DNA of 64,000 nucleotides from Rhipicephalus microplus (lineage: Eukaryota > Arthropoda > Arachnida > Ixodida > Ixodidae). This document shows, piece after piece, positions 1 to 11,012 of the stretch (position 1 is the stretch's first letter; each line of letters starts with the position of its first letter). The notes beneath the pieces were generated by a model. It was not told where the DNA came from. It ran no database searches and saw nothing but the letters and a program-made list of their open reading frames with translations. The stretch is from the NCBI RefSeq assembly GCF_043290135.1, contig NC_134707.1, forward strand, positions 70,485,906 to 70,549,905, given 5' to 3'. Made by a program: the position numbers and the translations under genes.

Positions 1-294
<294 letters not shown>

Positions 295-297
295 AAC

Positions 298-315
298 TGG
301 TGGAAGGTGCTGGGT
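298..315 (+). promoter_or_regulatory. Candidate primer binding site
   Basis: Three bases after the left LTR a TGG occurs and is followed by TGGAAGGTGCTGGGT. A primer binding site pairs with the 3' CCA end of a host tRNA and so starts with TGG, usually within a few bases of the LTR. I cannot name the tRNA from the sequence alone. Confidence 0.45.
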
Positions 316-365
316 AGCCTCACGGATGCTGCAGACCCCCCCCAGGAAGCCGTAATACGAGTCCA

Positions 366-1775
366 GTGCCAGTCAACACTCCCGTGCATCGGACCAGCCG
401 CCGAATCAGGGGATTGCCTCCGGAAGTCAACGATACTGCTCCCACCACGTCAACAAACATGACGAGCACTTCGGTACAAACCTTGGCAACCGGCACGGGA
501 AGCACGTCGCCGAACCGCTATACGTTGGAAAGCCCACGGGCACCGCCGACGTTCCATGGTACGGAGCGCGAAGACGTTGAGGACTGGTTGGCGGACTTCG
601 AGCGCGTAGCCAACTTGAATCAGTGGGACGACGCGGCGAAACTGGGTCGTGTCTACTTCTATCTCGAAGACGGGGCTCGCACGTGGTATCAAAATCGGGA
701 GGAGCAGCTGACGACGTGGCCCGAATTCTCTCGTAGACTTCTGCAGACATATGCCAGCACTGACCGCCAAGAAAGAGCTGAACGAGCTATTCTTGCCCGC
801 GTCCAGTCGCCAAACGAAACTGTGACCGCGTACGTCGAAGACATGACGCGCCTCTTCCGACGGGCCGATTCAAGAATGACTGAGGACAAGAAGTTGCGTC
901 ACTTGATGCGCGGTGTCAAGGACCAGCTTTTTGCCGGCCTCGTGCGAAGTCCTCCGAAGACAGTCGCGGAGTTCTTGTCCGAGGCCGTGACAATGGAAAA
1001 AATGCTGCAGCAGCGATCCAACCAATACGACAGGAGAGTCAGTGGCATGTCTACTGCCGACATTTTCACCGCCACTAGAACCAACAACGACTGTCTACGT
1101 GAACTCATCCGTGATGTAGTACGTGAAGAGTTACAAAAGGCTGGTGCAACACCTCCTCCTACAGTCAACTCTATTGCGACTGTGATCAAGGATGAGCTGC
1201 ACCAGGCCCTCCGGGACACCTTGCCTCGTGATACAGCTGTGCCAGCTCCTGCTGAATACCGCCGTGAGACAACCTACGCGGAAGCCTTGAAACGCCCTGC
1301 TGCAACGCCGCCATTATTCGTCGATCCTGTTCCTGCTGTTTCACTACAGTCAGCGCAGCACATACCGTACTACGAAGGCACGTACACGCCACCGCCCCTG
1401 CCTTTTGTCCCTGGTGCTTCTGTCGCCCATCGTTCAGTGCAACCAGTTCAGTACATCGACGATCGGCGCACGTCTCCTCGTAAGTCTGATGTTTGGCGCA
1501 CACCTGATCGCCGGCCTCTGTGCTTTCACTGCGGAGAAGCTGATCACTTGTACCGCCAGTGCCCATATCGCCGTCTTGGGCTTCGCGGCTTCTCTGCGTA
1601 CTCGCCGCCACCCCGTTACGGTCAGAGACCACGCGACATCCAAAACTACCTCTCCCAGCAGCATGCACCACCATCTGCCGGGCGCCAGTCGCGCTCACCA
1701 TCACCGAGGCGTTTTTCATCAACGCCCCAGCGGTATTCTACCGCACGATCTCCCAGCCCCCGCCGGGAAAACTAG
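366..1775 (+). CDS. gag: Gag polyprotein of the gypsy element
   Basis: This 469-codon ORF encodes the structural capsid/nucleocapsid protein that assembles the particle and binds element RNA. Residues about 68-190 show the usual retrotransposon Gag pattern (a DWLADFERVA segment, then a WYQNREE segment, then repeated acidic/arginine-rich helices). Residues 386-399 form one CCHC zinc knuckle, CFHCGEADHLYRQC (C-x2-C-x4-H-x4-C). The tail after it is rich in Arg, Ser and Pro, as expected for an RNA-binding nucleocapsid. The ATG at 366 is the first in-frame start after the LTR. The stop TAG (1773-1775) lies inside the pol frame, so Pol is probably made by a -1 frameshift. The ORF is unbroken. Confidence 0.93.
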   Translation: MPVNTPVHRTSRRIRGLPPEVNDTAPTTSTNMTSTSVQTLATGTGSTSPNRYTLESPRAPPTFHGTEREDVEDWLADFERVANLNQWDDAAKLGRVYFYLEDGARTWYQNREEQLTTWPEFSRRLLQTYASTDRQERAERAILARVQSPNETVTAYVEDMTRLFRRADSRMTEDKKLRHLMRGVKDQLFAGLVRSPPKTVAEFLSEAVTMEKMLQQRSNQYDRRVSGMSTADIFTATRTNNDCLRELIRDVVREELQKAGATPPPTVNSIATVIKDELHQALRDTLPRDTAVPAPAEYRRETTYAEALKRPAATPPLFVDPVPAVSLQSAQHIPYYEGTYTPPPLPFVPGASVAHRSVQPVQYIDDRRTSPRKSDVWRTPDRRPLCFHCGEADHLYRQCPYRRLGLRGFSAYSPPPRYGQRPRDIQNYLSQQHAPPSAGRQSRSPSPRRFSSTPQRYSTARSPSPRREN

Positions 1776-4700
1776 CCGAAGCGACCTCTGGGGGCGGGGT
1801 CGCTGAACGTCGAAGCGCTGAAGACCTCCTATTGACGCAGAACAATACAGAAACTGGTCCGACATCAACTGCTGCTGCAAAGGATAGCCGTCTTTCACTC
1901 GACATAGCAGTAACAATTGATGGTTGTGTAGTTAATGCGTTAGTGGACACAGGCGCAGACTATTCCATACTGAGCGGGAAACTGACAACGCAGCTGAAGA
2001 AAGTAATCACACCATGGCATAACTCGCAGATTCGGACAGCTGGTGGCCATGTCGTTACTCCACTGGGTGCCTGCACAACTAGAGTACAGATTCAAGGGTA
2101 CACATTCGTAGCAAGCTGCCTTGTTCTACGTGAATGCTCCCGTGACGTCATTCTGGGAGTTGATTTTCTACAGGAAAATGGAGCTATCATTGATCTGCAA
2201 GAGCGCCGCGTCACGTTCTCAGCCCAGCGAGCAATCAACGTGCAGGATGACGGAATGCGTGTCGACGTACTCCGTATTTCTGAACAGAGCGTGACGCTTC
2301 CTCCCCGAGCCAGTGTTCTAGTCGACGTAACATGCTGTGGTTTGAGCGTTGGCGATGTGGTGGCCGAGACAAATTTAGAACACCTCCTGCAGCAAGGCAT
2401 ATGTGTAGCGAGAAGTGTAATACACGTTCGCGACGGCCGATCTGAATTGCTCGTTACCAACTTTAGCAATGAGCATCGACACCTTTTCCGTGGCACTTCG
2501 ATAGCGTTTGCCCACGAAGTAGCAAACGTAACCAACTGTCTCACGTCAGAAGTAGTGGATAACGCAGACACATCAATGAGCAACATTGACATCAATCCTG
2601 ATCTGTCCATCGATAACCAGACTGCGCTGCGAGCGCTCTTGTTCGAGTACAGGTCTTGCTTCGCAAGTTGCTCGAAGATCCGCCAGACGTCCATCACTCA
2701 ACACAGGATCATCACGTACGAGGACGCACGCCCAATACACCAGCACCCCTACCGCGTGTCGGCTAAAGAACGTGAAGCGATACGTACGCAAGTTCGCGAG
2801 ATGCTTGACGATGGCGTTATCGAACCATCCAACAGCCCGTGGTCATCTCCAGTCGTGCTTGTCAAAAAGAAGGACGGGTCGCTACGCTTCTGCGTCGATT
2901 ACCGAAAGCTTAACAACGTGACCAAAAAGGATGTGTACCCGCTACCACGTATCGACGATTCGCTAGATAGACTTCGTCATGCCCATTATTTCACTTCTCT
3001 CGATCTCAAAAGCGGGTACTGGCAAATCGAGGTAGATCAGCGAGACCGCGAAAAGACAGCCTTCGTGACTCCAGACGGCCTATACCAATTTCGAGTACTC
3101 CCTTTCGGCTTGTGTTCAGCGCCAGCGACTTTCCAGCGAATGATGGACACTGTCCTCACAGGGCTGAAGTGGCAGACTTGTCTTGTCTACCTTGACGATG
3201 TGGTGGTCTTCTCTGCCACGTTCGAGCAGCACCTTCAGCGCCTGCGCAGCGTGCTGGAGGCTATCCGATCGGCGGACCTCACACTAAAGCCACAGAAGTG
3301 CCACTTCGGCTATAAAGAACTAAAGTTTCTTGGACATGTAGTTAGCGCCGAAGGAATCCGTCCCGATCCGGACAAGCTTGCCGCTGTTGCCGAATTACCA
3401 GCTCCTGTCGATAAGAAAGCCGTCCGGCGCTTCCTTGGTTTGTGCGCCTACTATCGCCGATTCATTCATGGCTTTTCACACATAGCAGAACCTCTGACTC
3501 GTCTCACAAGAGACGACACACCGTTTGTCTGGGAAAACGAGCAACAAGCAGCTTTTGATGAGCTGCGACAGCGCATGCAATCAGCGCCCGTTCTCGCTCA
3601 TTTCGACGATGATGCTGACACGGAGGTCCATACCGACGCTAGTAACATTGGGCTCGGTGCAGTGCTCGTTCAGCGTCAAGAAGACATCGAAAGAGTGATA
3701 GCCTACGCCAGCCGCTCTCTATCGCGTGCTGAGGCGAATTATTCCACTACGGAGAAAGAGTGCCTCGCAGTCGTGTGGGCAATCACCAAGTTCCGCCCGT
3801 ACCTTTATGGTCGTCCCTTCAAGATAGTGACGGACCACCACGCCCTCTGCTGGTTGGCAAGCCTGCGCGACCCTTCAGGACGGCTAGCACGGTGGAGCTT
3901 GCGGCTGCAGGAATTTGACGTCACCATCGTCCATAAGTCCGGCCGTAAGCATGAAGACGCTGACACACTGTTACGCGCGCCCCTTCATGTCGGCAGTCAG
4001 GAAGCAGAGGAAGACGAAGGCTTCCTGGGCGCCATTAGCTCATCAGACTTGAGTAAACGGCAGCGGGATGACGCAGAGATTCGTCCGATCATCGATCATT
4101 TAGAGGGCCAGGACACAGTCATACCACGTCATTTATTCCGCTCGTTGCCGTCGTTCTGCCTTCGAGATGGTGTGCTGTACAAGAAGAACGCTCGTTCGAA
4201 CAACCGTGCCTACCTCCTGGTGGTTCCTCGAGACATGCGAGACGACGTCCTCTTCGCTTGCCATGACGAACCCACATCCGGTCATCTGGGCTGCTCACGA
4301 ACACTTGCCAGAGTGAGTGAGAGGTACTATTGGCCAGGACTTTCGGCAAGCGTCAAGAAGTACGTGAAGAGCTGTCGGGAATGTCAGCGCCGAAAGCAAC
4401 CATCTGTTAAGCCAGCTGGTTTGCTTCAGCCCATTGAAGCACCCTGCACGCCGTTCGACCAAGTCGGCATGGACATTCTCGGGCCTTTTCCTATGTCTGC
4501 GGACAGCAACAAATGGGTGATCGTCGCGACCGACTATTTGACACGCTACGCTGAAACCCAGGCGATCCCACGAGCCACGGCTTCTGAGGTAGCACAATTT
4601 TTCATGCGCCACATTGTGTTACGACACGGTGCTCCTTCCAGTGTAATAACGGACAGAGGGACGGCATTCACGGCGCAGCTTACGGACGAAGTTTTCAAAC

Positions 4701-5320
4701 TGAGCAACACCAGACACCGAAGGACAACTGCGTACCACCCGCAAACCAACGGACTTACTGAACGACTGAATAAGACCCTCGCAGACATGATCTCAATGTA
4801 CATCGACGTACAGCACAAAACATGGGACCGGATCTTGCCTTACGTGACCTTCGCGTATAATACCGCCGTGCAAGAGACCACGCGATTCACGCCATTTCGG
4901 CTTCTCTACGGCCGCGAAGTGCAGACCATGCTAGACTCAATGCTACCGTGTCAGGACGAAGACGAGTTAGCAACAGACGCCGAAGAATTCGCAGAGCGTG
5001 CCGAGGAAGCCCGGCAGCTCGCGCGACTGCACATCGGCCAGCAACAGCAGGCAGACGCACGACGCTATAATACCCGCCACAGAGAAGTGTTTTACAGCCC
5101 CGGAGATCAAGTTTGGGTGTGGACGCCCGTCCGCCGCCGTGGCCTTAGTGAAAAGTTGCTGAGCCGGTACTTTGGCCCATATAAAGTGTTACGCCGCGTC
5201 AGTGACGTGAACTACGAAGTGGTTCCGGACTCAACACCCCATGCACGGAGCAGGACACGGCTGATGCCGGACGTCGTTCATGTGTTGCGCATGAAGCCAT
5301 TTATTGCGCGTTGTTCGTAA
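1559..5320 (+). CDS. pol: Pol polyprotein (PR-RT-RNaseH-IN) of the gypsy element
   Basis: This open frame of 1253 codons copies element RNA into DNA and integrates it. Numbering from 1559, the aspartic protease has DTGADYSIL with DTG at 130-132. The reverse transcriptase has the catalytic YLDD at 544-547. RNase H has an Asp in TDAS at 693. The integrase has an HHCC zinc domain from His 902 to the CRECQ cysteines near 940, then catalytic D972, D1032 and E1068, giving the canonical D-D-35-E spacing. A GPY/F-type module (YFGPYKVL) lies near 1204. All catalytic residues are present. The ATG at 1559 only marks the open frame and overlaps gag by 217 bases. The natural product is probably a Gag-Pol fusion made by -1 frameshifting, because the pol frame is -1 to gag. 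Confidence 0.95.
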   Translation: MPISPSWASRLLCVLAATPLRSETTRHPKLPLPAACTTICRAPVALTITEAFFINAPAVFYRTISQPPPGKLAEATSGGGVAERRSAEDLLLTQNNTETGPTSTAAAKDSRLSLDIAVTIDGCVVNALVDTGADYSILSGKLTTQLKKVITPWHNSQIRTAGGHVVTPLGACTTRVQIQGYTFVASCLVLRECSRDVILGVDFLQENGAIIDLQERRVTFSAQRAINVQDDGMRVDVLRISEQSVTLPPRASVLVDVTCCGLSVGDVVAETNLEHLLQQGICVARSVIHVRDGRSELLVTNFSNEHRHLFRGTSIAFAHEVANVTNCLTSEVVDNADTSMSNIDINPDLSIDNQTALRALLFEYRSCFASCSKIRQTSITQHRIITYEDARPIHQHPYRVSAKEREAIRTQVREMLDDGVIEPSNSPWSSPVVLVKKKDGSLRFCVDYRKLNNVTKKDVYPLPRIDDSLDRLRHAHYFTSLDLKSGYWQIEVDQRDREKTAFVTPDGLYQFRVLPFGLCSAPATFQRMMDTVLTGLKWQTCLVYLDDVVVFSATFEQHLQRLRSVLEAIRSADLTLKPQKCHFGYKELKFLGHVVSAEGIRPDPDKLAAVAELPAPVDKKAVRRFLGLCAYYRRFIHGFSHIAEPLTRLTRDDTPFVWENEQQAAFDELRQRMQSAPVLAHFDDDADTEVHTDASNIGLGAVLVQRQEDIERVIAYASRSLSRAEANYSTTEKECLAVVWAITKFRPYLYGRPFKIVTDHHALCWLASLRDPSGRLARWSLRLQEFDVTIVHKSGRKHEDADTLLRAPLHVGSQEAEEDEGFLGAISSSDLSKRQRDDAEIRPIIDHLEGQDTVIPRHLFRSLPSFCLRDGVLYKKNARSNNRAYLLVVPRDMRDDVLFACHDEPTSGHLGCSRTLARVSERYYWPGLSASVKKYVKSCRECQRRKQPSVKPAGLLQPIEAPCTPFDQVGMDILGPFPMSADSNKWVIVATDYLTRYAETQAIPRATASEVAQFFMRHIVLRHGAPSSVITDRGTAFTAQLTDEVFKLSNTRHRRTTAYHPQTNGLTERLNKTLADMISMYIDVQHKTWDRILPYVTFAYNTAVQETTRFTPFRLLYGREVQTMLDSMLPCQDEDELATDAEEFAERAEEARQLARLHIGQQQQADARRYNTRHREVFYSPGDQVWVWTPVRRRGLSEKLLSRYFGPYKVLRRVSDVNYEVVPDSTPHARSRTRLMPDVVHVLRMKPFIARCS
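1766..1775 (+). promoter_or_regulatory. Candidate -1 frameshift region at the end of gag
   Basis: In the gag frame the last codons read GAA AAC TAG, preceded by a G; in the -1 frame the same bases read GGA AAA CTA and stay open into pol. This is not a canonical X-XXY-YYZ slippery heptamer, but it lies directly against the gag stop, where tRNA slippage would be most useful. It is a candidate only; the shift could occur anywhere in the 217-base overlap. Confidence 0.3.
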
Positions 5321-5551
5321 CTTTTCTTTTACCGTACAGCGTTCTTTGTGTTTTTTGTTTATTTTGTGAACTTACTTTCTCGTTCATTGACGTTTCCTAT
5401 GTAGGCACGCTCTTCAATTTTTACTTTCACTTCATCCGAATTTCCATTTTTTTTTCACGTGCCTATGTAGTAGCATCGCGGTGCTGCTATGTACTTTCCT
5501 TTCCTCTTTTTGGTACTTGTTGTTTTTTTTTCTTTTCGGAAGGGGGGATAA
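5321..5551 (+). other. 3' untranslated region and polypurine tract of the gypsy element
   Basis: This T-rich stretch follows the pol stop and ends in a purine run, GGAAGGGGGGATAA (5538-5551), against the right LTR. The purine run is the expected primer for plus-strand DNA synthesis. The small frame beginning at 5311 is hydrophobic only because of the T-richness, and it runs into the LTR, so I do not call it env. Confidence 0.75.
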
Positions 5552-5719
5552 TGCCGCCAGCACGTAGTGGGTTGGCAGCAAGAGCGGCTCAAAATCTGGA
5601 GGAAAAAAGAAGATCGCGTTCTTCTCTGCTCGAGAGCCAGCCCCGACTGACGCATCGTCCTAGAGCTAGCCACCCGGTTGTTCAATAAATCCCCCCAGTA
5701 CTTGTGACTCATCGTGACA
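5552..5719 (+). repeat. Right LTR of the gypsy element
   Basis: This is the direct repeat of 127-294, with no difference seen. Its AATAAA is at 5684-5689. It is followed by ATAT, matching the bases before the left LTR. Confidence 0.95.
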
Positions 5720-6691
5720 ATATATAAAGCGTTAGAGAGTCCGCGGCGCGTTGTCTACAGCACCGTGGCGTTTGGCGCATTCCTTGACGAACTTTGCAGT
5801 TTTCAAGGTGAAAAGTTCAAAGAGCTTTATTTTGTTCCCACGTTCCTTGAAAAACCATGCTGAAAAGAAATCACATGGTAATCCCTGTTTTGATGCAATG
5901 CCGTTATTACATTTAACGTCACACTCATCCAATTGCAGGCCTGCGCCTTCCATCGTTGTTGCCACTCGCGATAGTTCTGACGAGCGTCACTACGAGTTAT
6001 GCAGTCAGCACCGATTTTTCAGAGCGTTAGAAGACCCCTTTCACTATTCTTGTTATGAGGCAGTCGAACTGCTTCGTGATTTTTTCGTTGACTTGAAATA
6101 ATATTTTACGCATTTAAAAACCTCAGCCATCCTGAAAATTTTGGTATCCTGCCCTACTCTAGTTGAGTATCATTTCGTATGCTGGTACCAAATTTTGTTC
6201 CCTCTTTTTATGAAATATTAATGAACGAAATAAAAAACGCCATATGACAAAGCCGTGACTACTCCCAAGCCATTGGAAATTTGCTTTTGCTTGAATATTT
6301 TGTCAGACAGAAAGCTAAAACGAGGTTTCATAACCTGATAAACAAATGTTGCTTGCGCACTAAATAGGCAAGCACATAAGCTCCTTGGAAGAAGGTCTTC
6401 TAAAGCAGAGGTGATCTGTTTGTTTTGGTGCCGTTATTCTTCTTTTTGTGGGGACGGCTTTTAGCCCTCCTTCATTAGGGTACTATGTTCTCTGAATTGT
6501 TAAACATTTATTCCAACAAAAGCTCTCCTTTATTTATTTTTCATATAGGCCCATAGAACGGCATTTATGCTCTCCCATAGTAGTGTACCTAAATCGTTCC
6601 CCACTTTTTTTAAACACCCACATGGACACCCTTGCACAGCACTCTGGTCCCCGCAGTCTAGTAAAGAAAGTAAATAATCGTTAAGCACACT
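5720..6691. other. Unassigned sequence between the gypsy element and the (TATC)n unit
   Basis: No feature is recognised. The 116-codon frame at 5751-6101 (+) has no domain or motif I know. A TATATAAAG string at 5721 is the continuation of the TA repeat and not good evidence for a promoter. Confidence 0.5.
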
Positions 6692-7955
<1,264 letters not shown>

Positions 7956-7956
7956 C

Positions 7957-8745
7957 AGAGAGAGATGTAGACTTTAATATTATCCGGCAGATTGCTGGAT
8001 TGGGCTCCCGCCTAGAGGCCAACGGAAAGAATGGGTCTTCCGGCAGCTTGCTTGGTCTGCTGAATCGCCCTAAGTTGCTTGACCAGGCTCGAACTGAGCA
8101 GCGCCGTCCGCCAACGCGCCCGAAGTTTTTCATTTGAGGCCGCGACCCTAGAATTTCTGACTAATGCTGGACATTTCCACAGGATATGGTCAAGAGTGGC
8201 TCTAGTGGTACAGTACTGGCATAGATGAGAGCTACAGACGTCGTGATATATGTGCTGCATGATGACAGGGTTCATGTATGTGTGTGTTTGTAGCTGCCGC
8301 CACTGAACGGACTGGGCCAGATTTAGCTTGGGGTGAGGTGGAAGGTGCTCCCGCCTTTGCAGTCGATAGTGTTGAATTATCTTATTAAATTTAGCGAGCC
8401 GATCGTCCCATTCCCACACCGGCGCATAAAAGTCTGTTAGGGTGGCCGCTTCGTCTGACGTGACTTGGAACGTAAGAGCTCGAGCCACGTTGTGCGTCAC
8501 TTCATTCGAACTGTCCTCCGCGTTACATTGTGGTGTGTGGGCAAGGAACCACAAGGTGTGCACGTATTCGTCAGCCTCGTGAATTTCGCTTGTACTGAGA
8601 ATCCGCAACGCCTCGGGGGAGATTCTGCCGCTGGCGTAGTTTGGAATGGCTGTCTGTGAGTCGCTGATTACACACGATCCATTAGTGTGGGCTATTGCCA
8701 TCGCGATAGCCACTTCGTCTGCCGCTTGTACGTTCCGTGTAATGA
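7957..8745 (-). pseudogene. 3' fragment of an RNase H-type LINE (RNase H end and C-terminal zinc motif)
   Basis: The minus strand holds 233 uninterrupted codons (8713-8012). They begin within an RNase H domain: ADEVAIAMAIAH carries the Glu region and VISDSQTAI the Asp. The sequence NYASGRISPEALRIL is typical of arthropod LINE RNase H domains. A C-terminal CQYC-TTRATLDHILWKC zinc-like motif follows. Such domains occur in I-, LOA- and R1-type non-LTR retrotransposons. The endonuclease and reverse transcriptase are missing, so this is a 5'-truncated, dead insertion. Its 3' end meets the tandem monomers at about 7957. Confidence 0.8.
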
Positions 8746-9234
8746 TTGGCTGTATTTTCCCTTCCGAACATCAACTGGTCAGCGTTTCATATTTTATATT
8801 GAGTTAGTCACAAGAAGTCCATGTGTTTTTCTGGTACGCCAAGTTGCCTCCATGTATATGCGTATCGTCCTGTCGCACCCTTGGAGCTCGTCAACAACGG
8901 TATGCACCTCAACCACTCTCGCCCACCTCACCACGCCCGTAACGCCCTAAATATTATCTCTAAGTTGCTCTATGCATGCAGTATAGCACTTTAATGAGCC
9001 TTGCAGGTTCAATCTTCCCCACTTTGATCACAAGCAAAGTTGTGAACAGACGTATCCAGGCGCACTCAGACCAAATTCATTGCCTCTCTGAACGCCCTTC
9101 CCTCCTCCGTGTTGTCGGCTTTGCCACGGCCATCGAACGAACAGGACTACGATTGCATCCTTTCGCAAGATAGTCATAACGGGGTAACCAGAAGGGGGTG
9201 GGGGGGCAAGCGAGAACTCGTTTTTTTTTTTAAA
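8746..9234. other. Unassigned sequence
   Basis: No recognisable feature. The frames at 8687-8950 and 8976-9173 (+) have no motif I know. A T-rich run at 9220-9233 precedes the hairpin pair that follows. Confidence 0.4.
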
Positions 9235-9312
9235 TTTACGTGTTTCTTAGTACACGTAAAACATCTGTGTACCTGAGCTAATTTATAAAAAAGGTTAAAC
9301 CTTTTTTATAAA
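9235..9312. repeat. Two adjacent perfect hairpins
   Basis: The first has arms TTTACGTGT (9235-9243) and ACACGTAAA (9252-9260) around an 8-nt loop. The second has 15-bp perfect arms at 9282-9296 and 9298-9312 around a single base. Their function is unknown; they could be the tip of a fold-back element. Confidence 0.8.
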
Positions 9313-10445
9313 CCTCTCCGGACAAAAGATATAATTTTAGTGACCACAGCCCTACCTCTAGCCAACAAAAAAAATTTCGAAGATAATTGGCGGATGTGGC
9401 CAAACGTGGCGCCTAGAATAAGCCACGTTTTTTTTTTCTGAATGCTGTTTTTAAAGAGCCGTGCAACAACTGTTAAAGTAATTTTGGTCAAATGTTATGA
9501 GTGGACTGTGTTTCCTCTATTCGGGCAGATTTTTTTTTCACGAGATCATCGGTACAAATACAACAGCACCACGTGTTCCTTCATGCCTTCGCCGCAGCAG
9601 CCACTCCTATAGGCTAAGTTGTTCTTAGCCTAGTACTTCGCGCTTACCATAGATACGTGACTCAGTCACGCTACAGGGTGCTGCACAATCAATATACCAA
9701 GCCCCCTACAAATCATGGCTAACCACCTCGACGAGACAGTTTGTCATCGACCGGGGCTGAGTTATGGGCAACGTGCTCTATTTCTTTGTTGCAGCCACTA
9801 CCACAGGTGGCAGTTGCGAGTTTTGCTTTGGAAGAAGTACAAACGTCTCTACTTTCGCGGAAACAGTTGAATAATGTGCGTCATTAGGGTCGCTTCATTA
9901 ATCACTTAGACGACATATCATGTTGTTTGCTCTATCGAATGCTTTGCAGCCACGAATAACGCTGAGAAAAGCACCGCTAGTTTCGCAATATGTATCGAGC
10001 GTACGATGTTATTATGAACCAGTGCTGTATAAGAAGCACGACGATGCAGCGCACGAAGTCAGCCGAATGAGGCATGCAAAAACAAATATTGTGCACTAAA
10101 TCTTAGCCCTAGTCTATGTATTATTGATTAGAGCTCAGACAAGTCATTTCACTGCAGGAGTGATAAACACTGTTTCCCGATATCCTAGGTATGTGTACAA
10201 TACAACGTTTATGATGCAGCTATTTACCCTGTAGCACACCATGCTGTAAGTTCATCTAGCTGTTCTGTATGCCCTGTGTGGTGTCACCAACCCATGCAAT
10301 GTTCGTAAGCCAGCGAAGCTGTAAAAAAACAGGGGTGGGATGGTTAGACATCAACACATACTCATCTTGGTTGCAATGTCACTATACTCTTGTGAAAGAG
10401 TCATTGTATCTAGGATGACTGACAGTTGGGCGTGTTGGTAAAAGT

Positions 10446-11012
10446 TGATGAACAAACAAGCGCTAAAAAATACGCACACTCAGCCAAGACACAGACGAGC
10501 ACTTACTAGCAAGTGAAAATTTTATTTCGAAATGAACACAAATATATGCATAAGGCGCATGTCCCTCATTTGGAACCTCCCCCTGTCATCATCAACGTGA
10601 TATACCTAAAAACCACTCCCATAATCAATTGCACACAACCGGAAACAAACACGTGTTGAGCATGCCCATAGTCTAAGAAAAGAAAACGTAAAAAATTCAC
10701 TTGGTTAAGTTACGTCGAAAAAGGTCAACTTCGCATCTGTTGGTAAACATACGCTTAATTAACGCAACTGTCACCTCCTTTCCTTATTCTAAACGCTTCC
10801 TTTATTTCCCTCGTTGTCCACTTCTTGCGCGTGTCAATTATTCGTGTGTCTGAAAATGATGACAGTGATGATAACAGGGGGAGGTTCGGAATGACGTACA
10901 TGCGTGTTATGCATATGTTAGTGTTCGCTTCGAAACAAAGTTTTCAATGGCTAGTAAGCGCTAGTCTGTGTCCTCTCTGAGTGTGTGTATTTTTAGCGCT
11001 TGTTTCATCATG
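10446..11012 (-). mobile_element. Penelope-like element remnant with inverted terminal repeats
   Basis: Two ~155-bp arms, 10446-10599 and 10857-11012, are inverted copies of each other. Shared strings include ACAAGCGCTAAAAA, ACACAGAC, GCTTACTAG and GAACCTCCCCCTGT. Between them the minus strand keeps the C-terminal end of an ORF. Penelope-like elements carry terminal repeats that can be inverted and an RT joined to a GIY-YIG endonuclease; the remnant peptide matches my recollection of their C-termini. The assignment is an inference from architecture plus that peptide. Confidence 0.6.
10755..10860 (-). pseudogene. C-terminal fragment of a Penelope-like RT/GIY-YIG protein
   Basis: Reading from 10860 down to a TAA at 10757-10755, the frame gives TRIIDTRKKWTTREIKEAF, then RIRKGGDSCVN and a stop. 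The IDT-x-W-x-RE-x-KEA pattern followed by a short basic, Cys-containing tail is what I expect just beyond the GIY-YIG domain of arthropod Penelope-like proteins. Nothing of the RT or the GIY-YIG core remains. The frame runs upstream into the terminal repeat, as truncated copies often do. Confidence 0.5.

Noticed and set aside
366..1219. Minus-strand ORFs across gag
   Set aside because: They are shadows of a confirmed plus-strand gag; none has a domain.
5311..5688. Hydrophobic 125-codon ORF after pol, considered as env
   Set aside because: It lies in a T-rich region, overlaps the pol end and runs into the LTR. It has no signal peptide cleavage pattern, furin site or glycoprotein features.
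5720..5729. TATATAAAG as a promoter TATA box
   Set aside because: It is the continuation of the (TA)n array after the gypsy insertion, and no gene follows.
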